Origin: Marisa cornuarietis
Taxonomy: Eukaryota; Mollusca; Gastropoda; Architaenioglossa; Ampullariidae
Direction of reading: 5' to 3'
DNA length: 64,000 nt
Assembly (NCBI GenBank): GCA_004794655.1
Contig: SMMW01000634.1
Span: forward strand, 3,382,501 to 3,446,500
Shown here piece by piece: positions 25,183-37,122 of this stretch (within the stretch, counting starts at the first letter, position 1; each line of letters starts with the position of its first letter). The notes beneath the pieces are model-generated. The model was not told the DNA's origin and did not search any database. It saw only the letters and a list, made by a program, of their open reading frames with translations. The position numbers and the translations under genes were made by a program.

Positions 25183-28100
25183 TCACTTTCGTCGAGCAAT
25201 GAGTTTGACCAGGTCACCTGTTAGAAAGAAAAACCAGGTATCTGTGAGCTACTCATTATCATTTAGTATGTCTAAATCCGGCACCTTTCACTTTTAGAAC
25301 AGGGAAAATATTGCAGCGTTGTTTTTGTCCATACTGTTTTCTGTTGTGTTGCTACTATAGCGATATATCCTACAAATACCACATATGATAAAACACATTT
25401 TAATAGAAGCGAAAACGTAAGATTTTTTTGTGCATCGTAGCTTGAAACCGGAAAAGTTTGCGCACTTAGAAGTGTTTAGAATGACTTGTACAGCGATACT
25501 TACGGACCACCACGGCCTGGTTGTCGCATCCCTTCCCACTTGTTATCGGTAAAATCAAACTAGAGACAAGGTTTCGCACAAGGTTTACAGCCGTCTCGCT
25601 GCAGTCCGCCCTCATTGTTTTCACCATACAAACGACGAAGTTCTTCGTTCGCCTGCACATTGGTGTATTTTCAATAGTATTAATGATAGTCACAGTTAAG
25701 ATAGTGGAAGATACACAAGCAATGTTCTTAAGAGAATTGGAAAGGGCAGAAGAAGATGTAGGAATAACAGTGAGATTCTACAGTAGCAGCAGCAACAGCA
25801 AAAGATGAAGAAGACATAACAAAGAATAAAAAACACGACACTGTGCTGAGACTATCCTCGTACCATTTTCTACGGCTTCAAAGTTCGTAGAAGTGTAATA
25901 CACGTGTTAATGTATCTGTCAAGCCTCGGTTTGATTCACATCTCCATTAATTTTCAATGTGCAGAACACGTCTAGAGTCCACAATCAGAGGCAAACCAAG
26001 TTTGTGCACAGACGACAGTTCAGTTAGGTCCGTTTGGTAGATCATTTTGATGGTGACCTGCTTGGACATCACAGATACCTACAGGTGCTCACGTCACACG
26101 TACCTACAGACGGCCTTAGTGTCCTGAGGCTCCAATCCCGCCTGCTGCAACTCTTGCATCATCACATCTGAGCAGTGATTCATGTTGTCATTGTTGGGTA
26201 AACACTCGGATTCGGTCAATAGAACTGGCAACAAAACATGTTTTCTCAAAATAAAACTGAGAAAATGCAGCAGAAACAGAGAAATGAACTCGTAAATCCT
26301 GTAATAAAATATAGCAGTACATTCAGATCAATTAAGAGGCGAAGATAAGGTAAAATTGTAGTGAAAGTGTCAATTGTTTGTTTGCTTGCTTATTAATTTA
26401 CTCATTTATTTACACAAAAGCTATCAAGAGTTGTTTTTTAAGATTTTATGAAAAAAGGGATAACAGAGAAAAAATTATGTTAATGCAGACTTACCGTCCT
26501 TGCCCTCTGCACTGCAGACGTAGCCCACAATATTTTGGACCGCCTGAGTGTTAATGGATCCAACGTCTGAATCTTTACACATATTATTGTAGTTGATGAC
26601 ACAGTCCTTTGAGCTATCCAGGAGTCTGAGACATGCAGGTGAGATAGCATACATGTATTTATTTCTCTGTTGTGTAATTGCAAAGCTTCAACTAAAAACT
26701 ACTACAGACGGTTCAAACAAATATGGAGTAAAGACCAGCACTAACTAGAATAAAGCCGTTATCATTGGCAACGGCAAAGCAGACATCTACATAAAGGGAG
26801 GTCTGATTCACGACAGATTTCCACACCAAGATTTCAACAGTAACACCTGCAATGTCTAGGCTGGACAGGGTCTGTTGTAGTCACAACATCAGGCTTATTA
26901 AGATGTACAATCTCCACAAGTCCCTCGAACAAGCGATCCTGCTTTGTGAGTTTCAAACGTGGACTCCAGGAGAATCTAGTCATTCGAGTACAAGCACCTC
27001 AGAAGGCCGCTACGGATCTCGTAAAAACTTAAAACTAATGATGTTAGAGGCACAATCTCCACACTCGTGAGACACTTGTAAGCCTCACTTGCAAAAGCCA
27101 AGTGGCGTAAGGTGGTCCAAAACTGTCATTTGCGGTACCAGGTTGGTCGCCGCGGCGTTGGTCAGAGGAAGAACTAGTATACGAATATTGAAGGAGAGAC
27201 TGGTAGTCCTATGCCAGCTACCTCCTCCAGCCATGTGCTCCCTCTACCACAAGAGACGAATGACTGAATGATTGAGCTCGGTTTTTAGAAAGAGGTTGAA
27301 ACCAATCTTTTCTCAAGGCCATATTAGAAACCGCTTTTTTCTCAAGGCCATCTGATATTGTGAGTGCGATGATTTCCTTCTGTTTTGTTTAAATAGTTAC
27401 TTCTCCCAAAAAAACTTTTTACTCCCGACTCCAACTGGACTAACTAACTGCTCGAATGATGGATTCAATCTATTTAGACAATAAAGTGCACAATGTTTAT
27501 ACATATATAAATTTACACAAGTACAAACATATCGCTTAATACTTTTTAGATAAAACGAGCGTTCTTTCAGCGTTACGCGAGCAGATCTGGCATATGTTCT
27601 CCCAGTAATATGTTTCAGCATTTACCATGTGTTTGTAATTTGTCTGCTAATCAGACGAGTCCCCAGTGAATGACCCGAACATAGGGTCCGCACGACAATT
27701 CGCAACTTTTGACCATCGAAAAGCCGACACACAGTAGACTGGTGACTGTATTGACAGCCAAAAGACAAGTCTGTAACATCGCTACCATGCGGTCAAAGCT
27801 GAAGAAAAAGGACATAAACTGAAGATTACAAATGGAGAAGGTCTGACAATATGGTGGACACAGAGACGTGGATTGACTGAGTTTCCTTACCAACCGGTGA
27901 AGCTGCACCAATTTTTTTCTGAAAGAGAACTTGATACTTACGAGCACCTTTGTTCAAGGATTTCTGCGTCGAGTTTAGAGCCGTTAAATGGGTTGAGTTC
28001 TACAAGTGGCTGGAAACACTGCTCCATTACCGAATGATCACAGGAAATTTGTCGTTTTTCAGCCGGAGACCAGAGAAATCGAGCCAGGCTACCTACATTA

Positions 28101-29446
28101 CAGGAAGGAAACCTAAGATTTGATTTTCAGAGGTCTAGGGCCAGTTGCACAACACGTTTCTAAACCTTAAAACTGTTCTAAAGAAGCAAAATCTCTTCTT
28201 AGCCATTTTGATGCATTGCAGAAAAACATACAAAATATTGTACTGACAGGACGGAAAGTCAGACTTAAACAACTTTATCTTACTAAAAGCAGTGTTAGTT
28301 TTAAAAATTCTAAAATTGTGGTGTGCACTTTAAACTGATTATCTAAATAGAGTTGAGGTCTAAAAGTGTTTAAAATTAGAAATGTGTTGTGCAACTGGCC
28401 CCTAACCGTTGAATGCAGATACACTAGTAAACTCTTATTAGCAAACCTCCCGGGAGAAAATGTGTCTGTGATAAGAAAAAAGAATAAAACATGAACTAAA
28501 ATCTACTGACAGATACAAAATAGAGGTGTATAGCACACCCACAGTCAAACCCACCACACACACACACACAAACACACACACAAACACAGACAAACACACA
28601 CAAACACACACACGTGTAAAACAAAACTGAAATGTATACTTAAAGACTGGTAGATTTTTCCATTTTACGAATAATTCACAAGATTCAAAATCTATAAGGT
28701 AATGGAGAAACAAATTAAAAAACGTTGCCTTCAAATTTATGTTAAAGTTTCTTACTTATAATTTACATTCAAAAGGAATAGTCAATGGAGAGGTACACAG
28801 AATTTATCAAATAATCGGCGTGGACCTCTTTCGCCGAATTACGACTCTTTGTTATTAACAGTAACAATGTATAATCTGAACAAAAAAAAATCTGAACAAT
28901 CTACCAATCATAATGAGGCAATGTACATTGTAAAGTACATTTTTAATTCGGGTAGGAAACATCGTGTCCTTACATTGCTTATTGCTTGTGGTTGATTTTC
29001 TTAAATAACAAGAAGTAAGACAGTATTGATACATCAGTTTAAGGCAACAAGTTACTTAAGCTGCAGAATAACAAAAATCAGAAGGCGATTCTATTCTGAA
29101 ATTCGATTTTACTTAGTAAAGAATATTTTTGATTTTCGTTTACTTTAAAAAAAGTTATTTCTTTAAAACTATAGCTGCACAGTTTTGTACATGTAATCTG
29201 AAAGTTGATAGAAAATAAGACACTTTTTTAACATGATTTTTCAATGCCGTTGCCTAAAACATTCAAAAAAGTGCAAATATCCAATTTTTCTATTACATAG
29301 TAACGTCAAAGCTTTTTCATTTACTAGTAATGTTGAAGAGGTTGAAAAATTTTTAAATTCTTTAACATTGGAATATTATAGATGTCTCAGTGTTGATACA
29401 AACCTGTAAAGTAGAGGACCAACAAACCGAAGACAAAAGACTTCAT
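25183..29446 (-). CDS. Gene E: secreted 12-cysteine protein, six exons, 209 aa
   Basis: Exons in transcript order: 29446-29404, 28092-27942, 26625-26495, 26224-26104, 25652-25504 and 25217-25183. They total 630 nt, with phases 1, 2, 1, 2 and 1 and consensus borders apart from the GTTTGT first donor shared with B. Exon 1 is identical to that of B. After the signal peptide come Lys-Arg-Gln (residues 27-29), then four three-cysteine modules and the tail RDLVKLIARRK. Exon 2 reads SLARFLWSPAEKRQISC at its start and is 21 nt longer than in B; exon 3 is 18 nt longer; exon 5 ends with an altered stretch (LILPITSGKGC). Neighbouring intron sequence is almost the same as in B. It faces gene B tail to tail across the palindrome centre and has its own TATA box. 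The function is unknown; the architecture fits a secreted, disulfide-rich processed protein. Confidence 0.8.
26690..27272 (+). mobile_element. RTE-like LINE fragment in intron 2 of E
   Basis: Inverted counterpart of 19719-20390. Because E is on the minus strand, the fragment has the same orientation relative to the gene as in A, B and C. Its frames are more broken than in B. Confidence 0.7.
28138..28402. mobile_element. 265-bp MITE with long terminal inverted repeats
   Basis: The ends are GGGCCAGTTGCACAACACG and its near-perfect inverted copy ending in TGCAACTGGCCCC, extending over some 25 bp. It splits sequence that is continuous in B at 18899-18900 and is flanked by TA on both sides, so the target duplication is TA (or a longer TA-containing site). 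It has no coding capacity. It lies in intron 1 of E. The superfamily (mariner-like or PIF/Harbinger-like) is not decided by what I can see. Confidence 0.8.
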
Positions 29447-29526
29447 GGTGCAAACTGTTGAGGAAACAGCAAAGTATGACAGGTGAGCGGTCGGCAGCAG
29501 GTGGATGAGGTGTGACTAAGCCAGAT

Positions 29527-29533
29527 CTTTATA
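29527..29533 (-). promoter_or_regulatory. TATA box of gene E
   Basis: TATAAAG on the minus strand, 87 bp upstream of the ATG, exactly as in B, with the same conserved upstream block. Confidence 0.7.
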
Positions 29534-29812
29534 TTGTTGTTCACATGCACCGTGTGGTGCTGACTGTACAGATATTATCCTGTTTTGACAATTTATTGTG
29601 CTGTTTGTCAGGCGTTAAAATGCTGCGGTATTTTAAAGACTGTGATGAGGCTACAAATACTGATGAACTATCAAGATAAGAGAAGAGGAAAGGAAGGATG
29701 GAGGTAAGACCCCCCTCGGCACCTTTAAACGTTTAAGTAATACATTCTTTATTATTTATATTTAGCATATTCCTATCATGCATATTTCAAATTTCATAGA
29801 CGAATTGTTATG

Positions 29813-29813
<1 letters not shown>

Positions 29814-29880
<67 letters not shown>
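29814..29880. repeat. (TTCT)n microsatellite upstream of gene E
   Basis: Inverted equivalent of the GAAA array at 17041-17134. It lies only about 370 bp from the ATG, against about 640 bp in B, so E has lost some of the intervening sequence. Confidence 0.95.
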
Positions 29881-29982
29881 GCTTATTTGCTATCCCCTTT
29901 CATGCCTCGGATGACAGACTTGCATAGATGAGGCAACCTTTGTAAACTCCCTATTTTCTATTTTTTATTTTTACTTTTTATT

Positions 29983-29985
<3 letters not shown>

Positions 29986-30013
<28 letters not shown>

Positions 30014-33000
30014 CGGTCACTCAAATGGATACGCCTGCCTCTTGTACAAATGATGCTGTGCGCCGCAGGTCCTCCAGACTGCCGTGTAGCTTCCTTGTTA
30101 CCGGCGTCTCGTCAGTCCAGATGCGGTGTCTGAGGTCTTCGTGCATGGGGCATTCTTGCAGTAGATGTTTTGTTGTCTGGCTGTCTGTCTGGCACGGGCA
30201 TCTGTCCGTCTGGCCGATCCGGAGTTTGGTGTATAGGTGGTGATTGAGACGGTTGTGGCCTGTCCTCAGTCTGAAAATAATGACCTGTTTGGCCCTTGTG
30301 AGCAGGTAGTATGGGTCGTTCTGGTTGAAACGTGGGTGCTGCTGTAGCCATTTGTTATGCTGTTTGGCCTTGATGATGGTTTTGACTTCATTGAAGGTGG
30401 TGGACTTGTCTTGCTGCTCTTTTGTGGATCCTTCCTTGGCAAGAGTGTCTGCGGCTTCGTTGCCAAATACACCGCAGTGGGAGGGAATCCACTGTAAGAC
30501 GACTGTGTGGTTTCTGCATAAGGAGGAGAGAGCAGTGGTCAGGGCGTTCAATTCCTTGTCTCTGGCAGTCTGTAAGGCCTGTAGAACAGATAGTGCATCT
30601 GTAAAGAAGACGATGTTGTTGGAGGTGTCTGGGCTGTTCTCAATGTGGGTGGCACCGGTCTGAATGGCCACTACTTCCGCTTTGAAGTTGGTGGAATAGA
30701 GGCCGGTTGTGAGGGAGAGGCGGTCTTCTCTTCATCCTGGATACCGAATGAAGATTCCGGCACCACCCTTCTTCACAGCTTGTTCCGCTGATCCGTCAGT
30801 GTACACATGAGTCCACTGGTCTTGTGGGAAGTTGCTGTGGATATACTCCAGAGTACAGGACTTTTTCGCAGTGTCGTCTTGGGAATCTTTCTTGCCGACA
30901 CCATGGATGTTGCAGTGGATCAGGGGGAAAGCAGATTCATTCCATGCTGGGTTTGTCCGGTATAGGGGGATCTCTCTGGGGTCTTGTTCCAAGATATCTT
31001 GGTGTTTTCGTTCAAGGATCCTCGTCTGATGGATGAAACTTCCCCTTTTCAGCCTTCCCTTCGTCGGCTGAGCCAGCCTGATTCTCATGGGGTGATTTGG
31101 AAGTCTCTTGAACTTGGCGGCTTGGACGAGTATCTTTGTATCACGTCGGTCCTAGAGTGGTTCCAACCCTGTGATTGTTTCCAGTTCCTGTATGGGCGTA
31201 GATTTCATGGCTCCAGTGATGAGTCTGGTTGCTTGGTTCTGAGCCTTGCTGATCTTTTCAAAGTTGGATTTTGCTGCCGTGCCCCATGCTGTCATGCCAT
31301 ACTCTAGGACTGGTCTAACCCTTCCGGCGTACAGCTTCTTGAGGATTTTGTCATCCGCGCCCCAGTTCGTGCCAGCCAACTTCTTCATAAGTGCAAGTCG
31401 CTCCTTGGCTCTGGCTTCAACCTTCTTGGTCTGAGGTTTCCACGTAAGTCTCTTGTCGAAGGTCACCCCAAGGTAAGTAGGGTTGTCCTCCAGTGGGAGG
31501 ATCTGTCCATCGAACTTCAGAGTGGCTTTCTGTTCCCTAGTGGACAGACTAAAGATAGTGTAGGTGGTCTTTTTGGGGTTGATTTTGACAAGCCATCTCT
31601 TCGTCCAATCCTGTAGGACATTTAGTGTCTCTTGGAGTCGGTAGTTGGCAGTTGTCAGGTGTTCTTCTGTGCACCAGAGGACCAGGTCGTCTGCGTATAT
31701 GGCTCCTTGGACATTTCGGGGGAGGTCCTTGATGATGTCGTTTATGAAGACAAGGAACAGGGTAGGGCTGAGTACTCCTCCTTGAGGAACTCCTTCTCTC
31801 AGCTTCTTCTTTTGGCTGTATGTTCCGCCGACATGGACTCTGGCCTTCCTATTTGTCAGGTATTGAGAGATCCATTGGTACATGCAGCCAGATACGCCAC
31901 ACTTCTGGAGTTTCAGCCTCAATCCATCTTTCCAGACCTTGTCAAAGGCCTTTTCCATGTCTATCCACACCGTCAGCGTGTGTTTCTTGTCCTGGAAGCC
32001 ATCTTCAATCTTCTGGGCGATGTATGTAACCTGGTCTTCAGTTGAGCGATGTTGTCTGAAGCCTGCTTGTTCTGGTATAAAGATGTTGTTCTTTTCCAAG
32101 TGCCATGATAATCTGGAGTTAATGAGGCGCTCCATTAACTTGCCCACACAACTGGTGAGGCTTATGGGTCTGTAACTGTCCACCTTCGCTCGATCTTTGC
32201 CTTTCTTGTGGACGGGTACCATGTCTGCTTCTCGCCAGATTTGTGGGACGTGGCCGCTGTTCCAGCTGTTGTTGAAGAGGTCGAGGAGTTTGATCTTGGC
32301 TCGTGGGCCCAGGTGTTGCAGCATTTCATTGGTGACCTTGTCTGGACCAGGGGATTTCTTCTGACTTAGGGTCCTGACTGCTTCTTCAAATTCTTTCATG
32401 TTGAATAGTTTGTTCATGTAGTCTTCCTGGTGTTTTCTCTGTCTAAATTCTCTTCTTTCTTCATAGACTTGCTGCTTCTTTTCTTCTGGTACTGTGATGC
32501 TGCTGACCTCTTCATAGTTGTCAATGAATGCGTTTGCTGCTTTTCTACCTGTTAGTATATCTTGTGCTTGTTGTATGACAATCGGTGCACTTCTAGTATC
32601 TTCATCATTCATAGCCCTTACCAGCTTCCATAACTTGTTTCTTTCTCTGTCTAGGTTCAGTTTCTCTGTCTTTTCTCTCCAGCTCTTTCTTGTAGCTTCG
32701 TTGTAGGCTTTTCTGTATTTGGCGCTTGATTCTTTCAGTGCTATGTTGTTTTCTATGGTGGGGTCATTCTCAACCTTTTTCCTGGTCTTGGAGACTTCAT
32801 CTTCTAATTCTTGGAGTTCCTCTGTCCAATACGGCCTGTAATTCTGTCGTGCGCCTCGAGGTATTGTTTCTGAAGCAGCTTTAATGATCGCCTTGTTGAA
32901 TGCATCAATGGCACGGTTGATGTTCTGATCCGCCGCACGTATTCCTTTGGTATACTTGTCTGACAACGAAACGAAAGTATCCCAGTTGGCTTTCTTGTAA

Positions 33001-34508
33001 TTCCACCTGGGAAATGTCTTTGAATCTTGGGGCCTGTACTGCAAGTTGATGGCCAGTTTAACTGGTCTGTGGTCGCTGCCGCCTAACTGGTTCAGTACCC
33101 CTCCGGTTGTTTTCTTGGAGAGGTCATCAGTGGCGAAAGCAAGGTCAGGGGTCGTTGAGGAGATCCATCTGCGCGAGAAGAAAGTCGGTGGGTCTTCTGG
33201 ATCGTTCAGCGGGATCATCTTGCTATCGATCTGCCAGTCCTCCACTTCCTCTCCTCTGTGATCCGTCTCGTCGTAGCCCCAACATGTTGAGTGGCTGTTG
33301 AAGTCGCCGACAGCCAAGCAGTTTTCAGCAGGGATATCAAGTGTCTGTAGAGAAAGTTCTTTGTTGGGTGGGCAGTACAGGTTGAAAATGGTGAGCACAG
33401 TGCTATTTACTGTAATCTTGACTCCGTTTATTTCAGCTTGCTGATTCGTGTCCACTTGAAGATCTCTTGTTGGGATGTTGTTTTTTACAAGAATCAGCAC
33501 ACCTCCCTTGTGTCTTCCTTCTCTGTCCATCCTGAAGGTTTGATAACCTCTGATGGTAAATCTGTGGTTGGGATTCAGGTGTGTTTCTTGAATACAGGCC
33601 ACATCTATTTTTTCAGCATGGAGTCTTTCGGTGAGGGCTAATTTTTTGTTGTAAACGCCCTCAGCGTTCCACTGTAGGATGTTGATAGGCCTCAGGGTCT
33701 CTTCTGTGGTTGTCGTTCCTTTTCGGCCAGTAGCTTTTAACCTCCGCCTCCAAAACCTGGCTCCTCGCATTGGGGCGTGGTGACCACCAGTATCATGGGG
33801 TGGGCCCTGTTGAGGCGCAGGGCCCGGCACTTCGCCTGCCTGGCGGGACCTCACAGGCAAAGCACCATATCGTTTAGAGTAAGCGTTGTCCATTCATGCG
33901 AGTGTCAGTGCTTTGTGCTGCCGTTAAGCGCCCGATGGCCCAGCACATCCGTCTTCGGCGTCAGTTTTCTTGTCCGAGTGTCTTTCTCGTAGAGAGACTT
34001 GCCGACCAAGGCTAACGACCATCCTCTGGCCGGGTGTTATATGGAGTTTTCCTTCTCCTAGCTCCTGTCTCAAAGCCTGACCCTGGGAGTACGGGGTTGG
34101 TTTTTGTTAACTGAGGATCCACCTCGGGGCTTGGTTCATGGGCACTAGGACTTGTCCACACTCCGGTGGGCCTGCATGCCACACGTAGGGGGCCAAACCT
34201 CCTCCCGTTCCTGGTCCTAGAACCTAACCCTGGGAACACAGGGGGCTAGAGCTTATAATGCGGCTCTTTCTCGCATGATACACCCGTCCTGGGACATCTG
34301 GGGGATTTTGATGGGGTATAGCAGTGCCACCTGCTTACCCGCCCCATCCTGTTAGGTGTACCGCCAGTTGGTCCGGGGCTGCTTATTCGACCAAGGACCT
34401 ATAAGGAGCCTGTAGGCTTATTTCGCAGCTGACCCTCATATCTAAGGGCCGCTCCCCTATCCGCCACCTGGGGACCCGCTGGGTTGGGGATGGTCGCCCC
34501 ACTACCAG
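29986..34508 (-). mobile_element. I/Nimb-like LINE with RNase H, 4.5 kb
   Basis: A recent insertion in the right palindrome arm, bracketed by a 13-bp target duplication, ACTTTTTATTTTG, at 29973-29985 and 34509-34521. The left arm keeps the unoccupied site near 16899-16911, with one base difference. On the minus strand the element has a GC-rich 5' region (34508-33894), one long coding frame and a short CAA-repeat tail. An RNase H domain after the reverse transcriptase is typical of the I group, to which the snail element Nimbus belongs. The clade call is inference. Confidence 0.85.
30021..33893 (-). pseudogene. LINE endonuclease-RT-RNase H protein with two stops
   Basis: One frame of about 1,290 codons runs through the whole element. 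Endonuclease motifs come first (INILQWNAEGV, ACIQETHL, AVGDFNSHS, GGSDHRPVKL). Reverse-transcriptase motifs follow (SYRPISLTSCVGKLMER, WIDMEKAFDKVW, GVPQGGVLSPTLF, and IYADDLVLW with the catalytic DD). RNase H is last (VYTDGSA, VFFTDALSVL, WIPSHCGVFGNEAADTLA). Two in-frame stops interrupt it: TAG near 31152, after the RT, and TGA near 30732, inside RNase H just after the first catalytic Asp. No frameshift is seen. ORF1 is not recognised in the 5' region; a 75-aa frame at 34239-34012 has no domain that I know. Confidence 0.85.
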
Positions 34509-36453
34509 ACTTTTTATTTTGAAACTTTGAACTAATTAACGTGGGGCTAAGCAAACGAATTAGTATTACGCAGTAAGCAGATTTATAAGAACTGTGTGGG
34601 AGATAAACATAGCTGAGTGTGCGAAAATGAAATGAATATTATATCGAGAAAACTAATACGAGTGAATTTATCGAGAATTATTTAGGGGAGAAAACGAGAA
34701 GGAACTACGTTTCAAGGCACACTAAGGGCATTGGACGTATACGTATACAGTTTTCTCCTCAAATCAACGGTGGATTACTACGTCGAGTGGTTCTCCCCCA
34801 GTCAGTGGTTTGTGCAAGAAACAGTTTCTGACAGCGGAACTACTGGAGTATTTAACAGGGGCTCCTCGATGGAGAAGATTCTCCCAGCGTTTAGGGAAGC
34901 AGGAAAGATTCCCTGGAGGATTGTGGATTTTGACACCACGGAGGCGACAGACTAGTCACCAGCCCACGATAGCTGACGAGGCCCCTGTGTAGACGATTTA
35001 ATACTTTACTCGGTAAAGGATGAACGTTACAGACAGTAGGCCAAGGGGTCTACATGTATCATAATACCTGTGTACGTGGTCTTGGATGAGAGGTGTTAGT
35101 GGGATTTAAGTAATATAGTAAGATTTTGAAGAGAGATTTATACATACACGTATTTATATCTTTATTTCTCTTCGGAACTGCCTGCTAATTTATAGTTATT
35201 AGTAGTTGTTACATAATGTGCGTGGCCTTTTATAACTGATGTTGATGTTATACGCTGGTACTGGATTAAAAGAAAACAACATAAAAACTCAGAAAGAGAA
35301 CAGTAAAGAATAGGCCAGAAAAGAACTGAAAAAATAAGATTAACTAAGCCAATAATAAAACTACTTTGACAACTTTTAATATAGTACCAGGGAAGATAAC
35401 AAGCAGATGTTTATTGTATGTTGACTGAAGGGACGTGTACCAGTGTCTGGGTGTATGTGCGACTTCACTCAGAGTGGTGTGTCCTGACATTATCACAAAG
35501 GTAAAGGTATATAATTTTCGCTCTTAAAAAGGAAGACTAGACTTTATCTGCAATCATATATTTCGACCTTTGATTTACAACATGACAAAAATGTTGTTGT
35601 GATTTGGCAGCTAACAAAGTGGCGACCCCTACCTGTGAAGCAAGAGGGCTGACAAGGAGAAGACGAGATGCCTCATGACGAAAATTATCGATGACCTTTA
35701 GTGGGTGACCAACATGTCAGCTGAGCAGTCGCCAGATGGAGTTCAAAGAGATTTCGATGCACGACATACTTGTAAAACGTCTAAGGCTGCCTGTGACCAA
35801 GTGAACAAATCAACCGGCAGCAACGCGTAAACATGGGAAGGTAGACTACTTTGAAGGACTACTAGGATCAAATAATTCTTCTACTTACTAAAAGCTCAAT
35901 GTAAGTAAATATATCCGCAGTGAATACTTTGCTCACCCCGTCAAGAAACATGTATTGCCATGTACAGTGAGATGTCAACAACACAAACATCAGGATTGTA
36001 CATGTACATGGTACACTGACACTGTAAAGGAAGGAAAAAAGTTTTGCATGCCGAGCCAGAAAGTCAGACGGTATTACGACTAACCAACTCGCCCCTTTAA
36101 GTGACGTCACATCCAGAAAAGAAAAAGCTTTCCTGAGACGAGATCTGAACACATGACAGCCAGTTCTCATTGTCCTGGTGATTATAATGCCGTGAATGCC
36201 TCGCGATGGTCTCGAACTATTTTTACCTGTACCTCGTTTAGCTGTGTGCTTTTTTCTCGTCTGTGAGCGAAGACATTAGAAAATGAAGAAATATGCATTG
36301 TTGTTTTGTTTACGATGATCACATCAGAATAATCCATGACAGAAACCAAAATTATTTTTACATCGTTTGCAAGTGGAAAACAAGAAAGTGAGCCCAAATC
36401 AACGGATTAAAATCATATCTCAAAGTAAATACCTCTTTAGTTACTTCTAAGAC

Positions 36454-36455
<2 letters not shown>

Positions 36456-36497
<42 letters not shown>

Positions 36498-36560
36498 TTG
36501 GCTTGTATAGCGCCAAATCCTGGCCTGTGTACAGCTCAAGGCGCTGACGTCAAAATAAGA
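36456..36560 (-). mobile_element. CR1/L2-type 3' tail with (ATT)n
   Basis: Read on the minus strand the sequence ends in TTTGGCGCTATACAAGCCAA followed by about 13 ATT units. This is the usual 3' end of CR1/L2-related LINEs and their SINEs, comparable to the end at 55470-55512. Confidence 0.55.
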
Positions 36561-36845
36561 TGACGACAAAATGTAGGTGTGTAGCGGCCCATCTCCTCCA
36601 CGTCACAGGGCAGCGTCACACACAGCAAGAACACAGTCCTCAGCACAAATATCCAACATGTCATACAAGCCGGAATACACTCCATACAACAAATATCAAA
36701 CATGTCATACACTCCACAGAAAATGCAACATCCAACAGAAGGCACAAGTTTCACTGGAACGCCAGCACACGCTCAAGTTCACTGATGAAAACATGAATCC
36801 CACACCACCGCGCACGTCATGAAGTCCAAATCCAACAAGACAGTA

Positions 36846-37122
36846 TCAAAGGCCATCATCGACTAGCACATTGTCCAAGCCAGCTGTCTGCACGCATATG
36901 TCCAGTTTCTGAAATACCCTCTTCAGCCGTCCGTCCAGTGCCGGGAAAAGGTTGTCTATCAAGACCGGGCGGATGGGGTCGGATCGCAACACCTCTTTCA
37001 TGGCCCTGCTGAGAACACCATCCCGCAACAGCTGCAGGCTGTTCCAAGTGGACGTCCTCAAAATGCAGCAGTCTTGTAGAGGAGCAAGGATGGCGACTTC
37101 ATCATAATAAGGGTTGCCGAAA
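36846..37122 (-). CDS. Last exon of a Fam20-family secretory-pathway kinase
   Basis: The minus strand from an AG acceptor at 37123-37124 to the stop at 36846-36848 encodes 91 residues that follow the C-terminal exon of Fam20 kinases: FGNPYYDEVAILAPLQDCCI, an RTSTW motif, LLRDGVLSRAMKEVL, PVLIDNLFPALDGRLKRV and LDICVQ. The adjacent Cys-Cys pair and the later single Cys correspond to disulfide cysteines of this family. Fam20 proteins are Golgi or secreted kinases for proteins or glycans. The catalytic DFG-type residues lie in earlier exons, which I do not find in this window. The frame is clean, with no stop. It lies inside the 2.8-kb segment unique to one palindrome arm, so it is either the end of a long gene whose other exons are beyond the window or a displaced fragment. 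Confidence 0.65.

Noticed and set aside
30325..33992. Many plus-strand open frames of 60-137 aa
   Set aside because: They are shadows of the long minus-strand LINE frame.
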